Counted from the first letter of the stretch, positions 1 to 6,025 are shown. The stretch: DNA of 6,719 nucleotides from Methylotenera sp. (GCA_005791685.1 SXVG01000076.1:1-6719); one strand, 5' to 3'. Translations and numbers: made by a program. Notes: generated by a model from the letters alone, not told the origin.

Positions 1-1333
1 GCCGTATTTTGGCTTTGAAATTCCGGCCGCGCCCGGTAAGTATTTTTCTGTTTGGCTGGATGCGCCCATAGGTTACATGGCCAGCTTTAAAAAACTCTGC
101 GCCGACACTGGTTTGGACTTCGATGAATACTGGGCGAAAGACGCCAGCACTGAGTTGTACCATTTCATCGGCAAAGACATCCTCTATTTCCACGCTTTGT
201 TTTGGCCGGCCACCTTGGAGTACAGCGGCTACCGTAAGCCGACGAAAATTTTTGCGCACGGATTTTTAACGGTGAATGGCGAGAAAATGAGCAAATCACG
301 CGGCACCTTTATTACCGCGCGCAGTTATTTGCAGCACATTAAAAACCCAGAATACCTACGTTATTACTATGCGGCCAAGCTCAATAGCAGCATGGAAGAC
401 ATCGATTTGAGTTTGGACGACTTTGTGGCGCGGGTTAACAGTGATTTGGTGGGCAAATACGTCAATATTGCCAGCCGTACCGCCGGTTTTATCAATAAGC
501 AGTTTGCCGGTCAGTTGCAACCGTCTGGCAACAACCCAGTGGTGGCTGAGCTAAAAGCCAGTGCCGCCGATATTGCGGACGCGTATGAGGCCAGAGAGTA
601 CGGTAAGGCTGTGCGCGAAATCATGCGCCTGGCAGACTGTGCCAATGGCTTTGTGGCAGAAAAAGCGCCCTGGTTGATGGCCAAGCAAGCTGACCAAGCG
701 CTGGCCTTGCAACAAGTGTGCTCCGATGCCTTGGAGTTATTCCGCTTACTCACGCTCTATTTAAAACCGGTGTTGCCTAAGTTGGCTTTTGAGGTGGAAC
801 AATTTCTCAATATAGAGCCACTCAGCTGGGCCAGTAGCGATACCGCATTAACGGCGGGACATACCATTCATACTTATGAGCACTTGATTACCCGCATAGA
901 CCCGCAATGGATACTCGCCATGACCGCCGCCAACAAAGAAAATTTAATCGCCACGCCCAGTGCCAAGCCCGACGCGACACCTGTACCAGCCGCCACACCA
1001 GGCGAATACATCAGCTTAGACGATTTCACCAAGGTGGATTTGCGCATTGCTAAAATTGTCCATGCGGAACACGTGGAAGGCGCGGAGAAGTTATTAAAAC
1101 TCAGCCTAGACATAGGCGAGGATAAGCCACGTCAGGTGTTTGCCGGCATCAAAGCGGCCTACGATCCAGCGCAATTGGTGGGCCGTTTAACCTTGATGGT
1201 GGCTAATTTGGCGCCACGTAAAATGAAGTTTGGGCTCAGCGAAGGCATGGTGCTGGCCGCCAGCGATGAACATGGCGGGCCTTTTATCTTGAGCCCTGAT
1301 GCCGGTGCGCAATTGGGCATGCGGGTCAAGTAA
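1..1333 (+). CDS. metG: Methionyl-tRNA synthetase, C-terminal part (5' end outside window)
   Basis: This class I cytoplasmic enzyme charges tRNA-Met with methionine using ATP. The first whole codon is at position 2 and the frame is already open there (PYFGFEIPAAPG), so the gene starts upstream; 443 residues are visible of a family length near 680. The ATG at 77 is internal, because the preceding residues (VWLDAPIGYM) are conserved MetG sequence. The KMSKS signature that binds ATP lies at 284-298. It is followed by the helical anticodon-binding domain (about 350-900, with SRTAGFINK and APWLMAKQ). Next comes a Pro/Ala linker (about 945-1000) and a C-terminal Trbp111-type tRNA-binding/dimerisation domain (about 1007-1330; DFTKVDLRIAKI, ANLAPRKMKFGLSEGM). 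It ends in TAA ten bases before the stop of the converging ComEA-like gene. I see no terminator of its own. Nothing looks broken apart from the window edge. Confidence 0.97.
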   Translation, partial: PYFGFEIPAAPGKYFSVWLDAPIGYMASFKKLCADTGLDFDEYWAKDASTELYHFIGKDILYFHALFWPATLEYSGYRKPTKIFAHGFLTVNGEKMSKSRGTFITARSYLQHIKNPEYLRYYYAAKLNSSMEDIDLSLDDFVARVNSDLVGKYVNIASRTAGFINKQFAGQLQPSGNNPVVAELKASAADIADAYEAREYGKAVREIMRLADCANGFVAEKAPWLMAKQADQALALQQVCSDALELFRLLTLYLKPVLPKLAFEVEQFLNIEPLSWASSDTALTAGHTIHTYEHLITRIDPQWILAMTAANKENLIATPSAKPDATPVPAATPGEYISLDDFTKVDLRIAKIVHAEHVEGAEKLLKLSLDIGEDKPRQVFAGIKAAYDPAQLVGRLTLMVANLAPRKMKFGLSEGMVLAASDEHGGPFILSPDAGAQLGMRVK

Positions 1334-1343
1334 AGCCTGGGCG

Positions 1344-1865
1344 CTATTTGGCCTTTGTTTTTGCCGGCGGTGCTGGCATAGGCCTAATGGCGGCTTTGCT
1401 GGGCGGGGTTGGGTTGGTGACGGCTTTAGCCGGCACCACTATGCTTTTATTGGCCACGGCGGCAGGTTTGCTGGACGGGGCTGCGCTGGGCTTGTTGGGC
1501 TTGCTGGGCTTGCTGGGCAGCACTTTATTGGGCACGGGCGCTTTAATCAGCGTGGCAGGCTTGAGCTTGGCTTTAGCGGGCGCCTTAGTTGTTGCCGGCT
1601 GGCTCGCTGCGACAGCATCAATCACGATGTCTTTACGGGCATTTCTTAAGGTGACCGGGCCTATGCCGTCGACCTTGGTCAGCTCGTCTACGCTTTTAAA
1701 ACCACCTTTTTTCTTGCGGTAATCGATAATCGCCAGTGCTTTTACTGGGCCTATGCCAGGCAGGCTTTCTAATTCTGCTTGGCTGGCGGTGTTGATGTTG
1801 ACCGCCGCGTAGGCGCTGAAATTTAAGCATAAACAGCTTAATAATACGAACAAGATGATTTTCAT
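1344..1865 (-). CDS. comEA: ComEA-like helix-hairpin-helix DNA-binding protein with long basic tail
   Basis: This is a predicted secreted or periplasmic DNA-binding protein of the ComEA family; in naturally competent bacteria such proteins bind incoming double-stranded DNA. I chose the ATG at 1865 (173 residues) over the GTG at 1880. The ATG directly begins a signal peptide (MKIILFVLL, likely cleaved after AYA, residue 20) and has a G-rich Shine-Dalgarno (minus strand of 1873-1878) 7 bases upstream. The mature part opens with VNINTA, the usual ComEA start, followed by two helix-hairpin-helix motifs, LPGIGPVKALAI and VDGIGPVTLRNA. Known small ComEA proteins of Gram-negative bacteria end soon after the second motif. 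Here about 90 more residues follow, with 16 Lys, 1 Arg, 19 Pro and no Asp or Glu, resembling histone-H1-type tails. The DNA-binding assignment is firm; a role in competence is inferred, since no other competence gene is in view. A lipoprotein start (LLSC) is possible but less likely. Confidence 0.85.
   Translation of the reverse strand: MKIILFVLLSCLCLNFSAYAAVNINTASQAELESLPGIGPVKALAIIDYRKKKGGFKSVDELTKVDGIGPVTLRNARKDIVIDAVAASQPATTKAPAKAKLKPATLIKAPVPNKVLPSKPSKPNKPSAAPSSKPAAVANKSIVVPAKAVTNPTPPSKAAIRPMPAPPAKTKAK
1491..1517. repeat. 9-base tandem repeat inside the ComEA-like tail
   Basis: Three adjacent 9-base units read on the + strand as cttgttggg, cttgctggg and cttgctggg. On the coding (-) strand they encode Pro-Asn-Lys and two Pro-Ser-Lys units. 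A decayed fourth unit (ctgcgctgg) precedes them. Because the unit is a multiple of three, gain or loss by slippage would lengthen or shorten the basic tail without breaking the frame. Confidence 0.7.
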
Positions 1866-1882
1866 TTTGACACCCCCCACTG

Positions 1883-1949
1883 GTTAAATTAACGGCAATA
1901 AGGCGTGACGCAAGCTGCGTCTAGCCCATTATCATACGCTTAAATTAAG
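1883..1949. repeat. Pair of TTAAATTAA palindromes flanking the candidate comEA promoter
   Basis: The 11-base perfect palindromes gttaaattaac (1883-1893) and cttaaattaag (1939-1949) share the core ttaaattaa. They sit 56 bases apart, one on each side of the candidate -10 region. They could be operator half-sites or a chance product of AT-rich intergenic sequence. Confidence 0.35.
1928..1936 (-). promoter_or_regulatory. Candidate -10 region for the ComEA-like gene
   Basis: The minus strand reads TATGATAAT, which contains two overlapping hexamers close to the sigma-70 -10 consensus (TATGAT, GATAAT), 63 bases upstream of the chosen ATG. No good -35 box lies 16-18 bases further up, so this is only a candidate. 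A 6-base inverted repeat (gacgca/tgcgtc, 1907-1921) would fall close to the 5' end of the resulting transcript. The rest of the gap 1866-1998 holds two copies of an AT-rich palindrome and no ORF or terminator that I can see; read-through from pyrF is equally possible. Confidence 0.3.
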
Positions 1950-1998
1950 TGTGGGGCGGGAGATTTCTTGCTGTTATTTCAATTACTTAGATTTTATT

Positions 1999-2718
1999 TT
2001 AGGCACATTCGGCGTGTATGGCGGTGAGCGCCTTGAGTGGGTCAGCCGCTTGGGTGATCGGTCGGCCTATGACTAAGTAATGGGCGCCATTACGCAAAGC
2101 TTGGGCGGGGGTCACGATGCGTGACTGATCGTCTAGGCTGGCGCCAGCTGGGCGTATGCCTGGCGTGACCAAGCAAAAATTGTTGCCTAATTCGTGGCGC
2201 AACACGGGGGCTTCTTGGGCGGAGCAAACCACGCCATTTAAACCCGCTTGTTGGCTGAGTTTGGCCAAATTAAGCACGTGGCTGGCTAAATCTGTGTTTA
2301 TGCCTACTTGACTTAAATTGGCTTGGTTCATGCTGGTGAGTACCGTGACGGCAATGAGTAAGGGCTGGTTTGCACTGGCGCTTACCGCGGCTTGTGCCGC
2401 TTGCATCATTTCTAGGCCGCCACTGGCGTGCACATTGAGCATCCATACGCCTAAATTGCCGGCAGCCTGGCAGGCCTTGGCTACGGTGTTAGGAATGTCA
2501 TGGAATTTCAAATCTAAAAATACCGCAAAATCCGCCTTGACCAATTGTTCGACCAATTGCGGGCCGGCCGCGGTAAACAATTCTTTGCCCACTTTAAGGC
2601 GGCACAAGCTGGGGTCTAATTGGCGCACCAAGTTAAGGGCGCTGGCAGCGTCGGCATAATCAAGTGCCACGATGATTTTTGGGTCGTTGGTGCCGTGCTT
2701 GTGCTGAGTGAGGGTCAT
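1999..2718 (-). CDS. pyrF: Orotidine 5'-phosphate decarboxylase
   Basis: This cytoplasmic enzyme decarboxylates orotidine 5'-phosphate to UMP, the last step of de novo pyrimidine synthesis. The 239-residue product matches the usual length of the bacterial type 1 family and aligns throughout with E. coli PyrF from memory. The catalytic and binding residues are visible: Asp20 (VALDY), Lys42 (RLKVGKE), the Asp69-x-Lys71-x-x-Asp74 catalytic set in FLDLKFHDIPNT, Arg189 in the phosphate loop (VTPGIRP) and Arg219 (VIGRP). The ATG at 2718 is supported by the MTLT start and the position of the first beta strand, although its Shine-Dalgarno is weak (AAAG). It begins 12 bases after the lapB stop, so the two are probably co-transcribed. 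No rho-independent terminator follows it. The gene looks intact. Confidence 0.97.
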   Translation of the reverse strand: MTLTQHKHGTNDPKIIVALDYADAASALNLVRQLDPSLCRLKVGKELFTAAGPQLVEQLVKADFAVFLDLKFHDIPNTVAKACQAAGNLGVWMLNVHASGGLEMMQAAQAAVSASANQPLLIAVTVLTSMNQANLSQVGINTDLASHVLNLAKLSQQAGLNGVVCSAQEAPVLRHELGNNFCLVTPGIRPAGASLDDQSRIVTPAQALRNGAHYLVIGRPITQAADPLKALTAIHAECA

Positions 2719-2730
2719 TTTAACTTTGCT

Positions 2731-3903
2731 TTAAACGTGGGTGGGTTCTGCCGGCAGCGATTCCCAAGCGTTGCAGGCCGGGCATTGCCAATGGTGGTAT
2801 TTGGCTTTAAAGCCACATTGTTCGCAGTGGTAGGTGGTTCGGTTGCCTATGGCATGGCGTACCGCTTGCTGCATGAGTTGGGTGTCTTGAGACTGTGCTT
2901 TTTTCGGGCTGAGGCCTTCTAAAATAGTCCGCGCTTGCAATAATTGATCCAAGGTGTTTAGACTGGGCTTTTTGATCAATTCGTTGCGGGCTAGTTTGGC
3001 GGCCTGGTCCGCCCCTTGTTCGGTTAAGGTGGCATCAAACAGCACCTTAAGCAAGGACGGCAGTTGGTAGGTTTGTAAATAACTTTGTAGCAAGCTTAGG
3101 CCATCCGGCATTTTCCCTAAGGCTTGGTAAGCATGCAGTAATTTAGGCGCGATTAAGCCTAGGTATTCCGGCTTTTGGAATTCGATGCGTTTCCAGTTGG
3201 CAATGGCGGCTTTATAGGCTAAATCTTCCATTTGCATGTCACCCAATAGCACATTGGCGCGCACGCAATTTTTATTGGCGCTCAGGGCGTCCTCAAGGGC
3301 CAATTTAGCTTGGCGTATGTCGTTGGCCAGTTTAAATTGCACGGCCAGTTCGCAGTGGTAATGGGCAATTTCGGTACGGAAAGGCACGCCAGACAAACGT
3401 TCTAATTCGGTGGCGGCTTTAATGGCCCGTTCCCACTCGCGTTCGCCCACGTAAATTTCCAGCAGGGCACGTAGGGCTGGCTGCCTATACCTATCGTCAT
3501 CTAAAGAGGCAAATAATTCTTCGGCCCGATCAAGCAAGCCGGCTTTTAAATAGTCTTGTGCCAATTCGGCCGTCACCGCCAATTTTTGTTGCGGTTCCAG
3601 GGCTTTTTTTTCCAGCAAATTAAGGTGCAGATGGATGGCTCGGTCGACTTCGCCGCGTTTTCTAAACAAGCTGCCCAAGGCAAAATGCAGTTCCAAGGAT
3701 TCGGTGTTGGCTTGCACGGCTTCACTGAACGCTTCTATGGCTTTGTCTTGCTGGTTGGTGATGAGGAAATTCAAGCCTTTGAAGTAAGCGGCCGGCAGGG
3801 CGGTGGATTCAGCCAGCAATTGCTTTAGGTCTATTCTGGCGGCTAACCAGCCTAAGCTAAAAAACAGCGGTAAGACCAATAACCACCAGAATTCAAATTC
3901 CAT
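2731..3903 (-). CDS. lapB: LapB (YciM), TPR protein controlling lipopolysaccharide synthesis
   Basis: In E. coli, LapB is an inner-membrane-anchored adaptor that links LpxC, the committed enzyme of lipid A synthesis, to proteolysis by FtsH, and so sets the lipopolysaccharide level. The 390-residue product has the family's length and order. There is one N-terminal membrane segment (about residues 5-22), then tetratricopeptide repeats with clearly conserved stretches (GLNFLITNQQDKAIEAF, ALGSLFRKRGEVDRAI, DYLKAGLLDRAEELF). It ends in a rubredoxin-like metal-binding knuckle with Cys360, Cys363, Cys374 and Cys377 (CEQCGF, CPACNAW). The ATG at 3903 has an AAAGAG Shine-Dalgarno 7 bases upstream (minus strand of 3911-3916). 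pyrF follows after 12 bases, as in E. coli. Its usual upstream partner lapA is missing here, and a terminator separates lapB from ihfB, so it must have its own promoter. Confidence 0.95.
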   Translation of the reverse strand: MEFEFWWLLVLPLFFSLGWLAARIDLKQLLAESTALPAAYFKGLNFLITNQQDKAIEAFSEAVQANTESLELHFALGSLFRKRGEVDRAIHLHLNLLEKKALEPQQKLAVTAELAQDYLKAGLLDRAEELFASLDDDRYRQPALRALLEIYVGEREWERAIKAATELERLSGVPFRTEIAHYHCELAVQFKLANDIRQAKLALEDALSANKNCVRANVLLGDMQMEDLAYKAAIANWKRIEFQKPEYLGLIAPKLLHAYQALGKMPDGLSLLQSYLQTYQLPSLLKVLFDATLTEQGADQAAKLARNELIKKPSLNTLDQLLQARTILEGLSPKKAQSQDTQLMQQAVRHAIGNRTTYHCEQCGFKAKYHHWQCPACNAWESLPAEPTHV

Positions 3904-3953
3904 GGGGAGTCTCTTTGCAATAAGCTTGGGCTTTAGTCGCTTTCATAGGAGTG

Positions 3954-3976
3954 CATTTTAACTTAATTTTAAAATG
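3954..3976 (-). promoter_or_regulatory. Candidate lapB promoter overlapped by an AT-rich inverted repeat
   Basis: The minus strand of 3955-3960 reads TAAAAT, a 5-of-6 match to the sigma-70 -10 box, about 52 bases upstream of the lapB ATG and downstream of the strong terminator, where a promoter for lapB-pyrF is needed. The best -35 candidate (CTTACT, 17 bases up) matches only 3 of 6. The -10 lies in one arm of an 8-base perfect inverted repeat, cattttaa (3954-3961) and ttaaaatg (3969-3976), with a 7-base spacer. This is an operator-like arrangement. Confidence 0.4.
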
Positions 3977-4002
3977 AAGTAAGCGTTAATGCGCTGAGGC
4001 AT

Positions 4003-4034
4003 AAAAAACGGCAGCGATTTCGCTGCCGTTTTTT
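4003..4034 (-). terminator. Rho-independent terminator after ihfB (bidirectional sequence)
   Basis: The arms aaaaaacggcagcg (4003-4016) and cgctgccgtttttt (4021-4034) are perfectly complementary around a 4-base loop. This gives an 8-base GC-rich stem flanked by A and T tracts, so a T tract follows the hairpin on either strand. It lies about 50 bases past the ihfB stop and closes the cmk-rpsA-ihfB unit. No + strand gene ends nearby, so use in the other direction is unlikely to matter. Confidence 0.92.
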
Positions 4035-4036
4035 AG

Positions 4037-4050
4037 CCAGTGGTCACTGG
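4037..4050. repeat. Short inverted repeat beside the ihfB terminator
   Basis: The perfect 6-base arms ccagtg (4037-4042) and cactgg (4045-4050) have a 2-base centre. They lie between the ihfB stop and the terminator, immediately next to the terminator stem. The 2-base loop is too tight for a good RNA hairpin, so a protein-binding site is more plausible than RNA structure; no binding protein can be named. The remaining sequence 4051-4086 shows nothing further. Confidence 0.4.
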
Positions 4051-4086
4051 ATGTTGTATACGCTCGCTGATGTGGGCTTGAGGGCT

Positions 4087-4368
4087 TTAAATTAAATCAA
4101 CGCGCTCACGCAACTCTTTGCCTGCTTTAAAGTGCGGTACGTGCTTTTCGGGCACTTGCACTTTGCTGCCGGTTTTTGGGTTGCGACCCAAACGTGGCGG
4201 CCGGTAGTTTAAACTAAAGCTACCAAAGCCCCGTATTTCGATGCGTTCGCCCGCGGCAAGATTGTCAGACATCGCATCTAAAATTGCTTTTACTGACAGT
4301 TCCGCGTCTTTTACAACCAATTGCGGAAACCGTTCCGCAAGCAGCGTAATTAGTTCAGATTTAGTCAT
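4087..4368 (-). CDS. ihfB: Integration host factor, beta subunit
   Basis: IhfB pairs with IhfA to form IHF, a nucleoid protein that bends DNA sharply at specific sites and assists transcription, replication and recombination. The 93-residue product is full length for the HU/IHF family. It shows the IHF-beta start MTKSELI, the core GERIEIRGFGSFSL, and the beta-arm region PPRLGRNPKTGSKV, which contains the conserved RNPKTG and the intercalating proline context. It ends in VPHFKAGKELRERV; these features separate it from HU and from IhfA. The ATG at 4368 has an AAGG Shine-Dalgarno 8 bases upstream (minus strand of 4377-4380). It starts 32 bases after the rpsA stop, the conserved rpsA-ihfB order, and is followed by a strong terminator. 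A perfect 8-base-stem hairpin lies within its first 16 codons. Confidence 0.97.
   Translation of the reverse strand: MTKSELITLLAERFPQLVVKDAELSVKAILDAMSDNLAAGERIEIRGFGSFSLNYRPPRLGRNPKTGSKVQVPEKHVPHFKAGKELRERVDLI
4321..4340 (-). other. Perfect hairpin inside the start of ihfB
   Basis: The arms ttgcggaa (4321-4328) and ttccgcaa (4333-4340) are exactly complementary around a 4-base loop, giving an 8-pair stem in the ihfB mRNA about 26-45 bases after the first base of its start codon. The encoded residues are LAERFPQL. It may affect early translation or mRNA stability, or be coincidental. Confidence 0.45.
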
Positions 4369-4400
4369 GCTTATGGCCTTTATCTTGTCACTAACTGCGC

Positions 4401-5909
4401 TTATTTCTTGCTATCTAATTTTGCTTTTAATAAAGCACCAAGGTTGGTTGTGCCGGCAGAGGCGCTATCATCCGCCACTTTAGCTGCCACGTCTTTGGTT
4501 TTAGCGGATTTGGCTTTAGGTTTGGCTTCCGATTTATCGTCGCTGCTGCTGGCGCCCGATGGGTCGGCAACCAGTTGTTTAACGCCTAATGAGATGCGCT
4601 CTTTTTCTACGTCTATGGCCAAGATAACCGCTTGTAATTCATCGCCTTTTTTGAAGTTGCGGATGGCTTCTTCACCGGTTTGTGACCAAGACAAGTCTGA
4701 AAGATGCACTAAGCCATCGATGCCACCTGGCAAACCAATGAACACACCGAAGTCGGTGATGGATTTGATTTGGCCGGATACTTTGTCGCCTTTGGCGTGG
4801 GTGGCTGAGAAATCATCCCATGGATTGGCTTGGCATTGTTTCATGCCTAAAGATAGACGACGACGTGCTTCATCTATTTCTAAGATCATCACTTCCACTT
4901 CATCGCCCAATTGAGCCAATTTGCCTGGGTGGATATTTTTGTTGGTCCAGTCCATTTCTGACACGTGCACCAAGCCTTCTATGCCTGGTTCGATTTCAAC
5001 AAACGCACCGTAGTCAGTCAAGTTGGACACTTTGCCGAATAGGCGAGTGCTGACTGGGTAGCGGCGTGTTAGGGCAATCCATGGATCGTCGCCTAATTGT
5101 TTGATGCCCAATGAAACGCGGTTTTTCTCTTGATCAAATTTCAAGATTTTCGCTTCCACTTCTTCACCCACGGTCAATACTTCAGATGGGTGTTTAACAC
5201 GACGCCATGCTAAGTCGGTAATGTGTAGCAAGCCATCAATGCCGCCTAAATCAACGAATGCACCGTAATCGGTGATGTTTTTAACGATGCCTTTAACCAC
5301 TGAGCCTTCGGCCAATGAGCCCATTAAAGCTTCACGGTCTGCACCGGCGCTAACTTCCATCACAGCGCGGCGTGAAACCACGATGTTGTTACGTTTGCGG
5401 TCAATTTTAATGACTTTTAAATCACATTCTTTGTTTTCAAATGGGGTGGTGTCTTTTACTGGGCGCACGTCTACCAATGAACCTGGTAGGAAAGCCATGA
5501 TGCCATTCACAGAAACGCGTAAACCGCCTTTGACTTTACCGCTGACAAAACCTTTGATGATGCGGCCTTCGTTCATGGCATCTTCTAAGTCTAACCATGT
5601 TTCCATGCGTTTTGCTTTTTCGCGCGATAGCAAGGTTGAGCCAAAACCGTCTTCCAGTTTTTCGATCAACACTTTTACAAAGTCACCCACTTTAACGTCA
5701 AGTTCGCCTTGATCATTATGGAATTCAGCAGCAGCGATGACGCTTTCTGATTTTAGACCGGCGTTAACAATAACGTGGTCGCTATCAACAGAGATTACCT
5801 CGGCGGTGATTACTTCACCGGAGCGCATTTCTTGATGGATTAAGCTTTCTTCAAAAAGCGCGGCAAAAGATTCCATTGAAGAAGAAGTAGATTTAGAAGT
5901 AGAAGCCAT
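4401..5909 (-). CDS. rpsA: 30S ribosomal protein S1, five-domain form lacking domain 6
   Basis: S1 binds mRNA on the small ribosomal subunit and helps initiation on structured or weakly ribosome-binding messages. The 502-residue product matches proteobacterial S1 closely. It starts with ESFAALFEESL and then has S1 (OB-fold) domains at about 31-98, 114-184, 201-271, 286-358 and 373-446. Domains 3-5 carry the typical ITDYGAFV, LTDYGAFV and ITDFGVFI strands and end in SLGIKQL, SLGMKQC and SLGVKQL. E. coli S1 has 557 residues and six domains. Here domain 6 is absent, and after VADP a Ser/Lys/Ala/Asp-rich linker leads to the ending GTTNLGALLKAKLD. The ATG at 5909 is preferred: an AGGT lies 11 bases upstream, while the alternative Met12 (5876) has only pyrimidine-rich sequence before it. 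The first 11 residues are Ser/Thr-rich. cmk lies upstream and ihfB downstream. A truncated coding sequence from frameshift is unlikely because the conserved C-terminal end is in frame. Confidence 0.95.
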   Translation of the reverse strand: MASTSKSTSSSMESFAALFEESLIHQEMRSGEVITAEVISVDSDHVIVNAGLKSESVIAAAEFHNDQGELDVKVGDFVKVLIEKLEDGFGSTLLSREKAKRMETWLDLEDAMNEGRIIKGFVSGKVKGGLRVSVNGIMAFLPGSLVDVRPVKDTTPFENKECDLKVIKIDRKRNNIVVSRRAVMEVSAGADREALMGSLAEGSVVKGIVKNITDYGAFVDLGGIDGLLHITDLAWRRVKHPSEVLTVGEEVEAKILKFDQEKNRVSLGIKQLGDDPWIALTRRYPVSTRLFGKVSNLTDYGAFVEIEPGIEGLVHVSEMDWTNKNIHPGKLAQLGDEVEVMILEIDEARRRLSLGMKQCQANPWDDFSATHAKGDKVSGQIKSITDFGVFIGLPGGIDGLVHLSDLSWSQTGEEAIRNFKKGDELQAVILAIDVEKERISLGVKQLVADPSGASSSDDKSEAKPKAKSAKTKDVAAKVADDSASAGTTNLGALLKAKLDSKK

Positions 5910-6013
5910 TAAATAAAAGTACCTAAAAGTAATCCCACCTAGCAGTGGGGTAGTTAATAAAACTGCGGATTAATGTAATGCGCAGGCGAAAAAAATATCA
6001 CTAAATTTGAAAG
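5910..6013 (-). promoter_or_regulatory. rpsA 5' leader with two hairpins
   Basis: This is the untranslated stretch between the predicted start of transcription and the rpsA ATG. One inverted repeat has arms ctgcg (5963-5967) and cgcag (5981-5985), with further A/T pairing inside and one mismatch. A second has arms cccac (5934-5938) and gtggg (5945-5949) with a 6-base loop, ending about 24 bases before the ATG. On the mRNA, GG-containing motifs (AGGUGGGA and AGGU) lie between the second hairpin and the start, but no standard Shine-Dalgarno is at the usual spacing. In E. coli, S1 represses its own translation through a structured rpsA leader with a weak Shine-Dalgarno; a similar role here is inferred from layout only. 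Confidence 0.4.
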
Positions 6014-6019
6014 AATAGG

Positions 6020-6025
6020 ATTATA
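6020..6025 (-). promoter_or_regulatory. Candidate rpsA promoter (-10 box)
   Basis: The minus strand reads TATAAT, a perfect -10 hexamer, in the cmk-rpsA gap, with a predicted start of transcription near 6013. Only a poor -35 (CTTTTA) lies 17 bases upstream, but the sequence above the -10 (6026-6060) is very AT-rich and could act as an UP element, common for ribosomal protein promoters. Transcription from cmk probably also reads into rpsA, since I see no terminator between them. Confidence 0.5.

Noticed and set aside
77..79. ATG as start of metG
   Set aside because: Conserved MetG sequence continues in frame up to position 2, so this methionine is internal.
1348..1722. + strand open frame with hydrophobic Ala/Leu/Gly-rich translation resembling a membrane protein
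   Set aside because: It is the antisense shadow of the Lys/Pro/Ala-rich ComEA tail, whose - strand frame has signal peptide, HhH motifs and Shine-Dalgarno.
1866..1880. GTG at 1880 as start of the ComEA-like gene
   Set aside because: It would place MGGV before the signal peptide and overlap the Shine-Dalgarno that serves the ATG at 1865.
3890..3947. Short - strand ORFs in the lapB leader (for example ATG at about 3946 overlapping the lapB start, 17 codons)
   Set aside because: Very short, no Shine-Dalgarno and no recognisable peptide; nothing supports a leader peptide beyond chance.
4130..4138. aagtgcggt, identical to the core of the Haemophilus DNA uptake sequence
   Set aside because: It is a single copy inside the conserved ihfB coding sequence (HFKAG region), and the genes are betaproteobacterial-like; most likely chance.
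4408..5712. Several + strand ORFs opposite rpsA
   Set aside because: They are reverse-strand shadows of the strongly conserved rpsA frame, without ribosome binding sites or recognisable domains.
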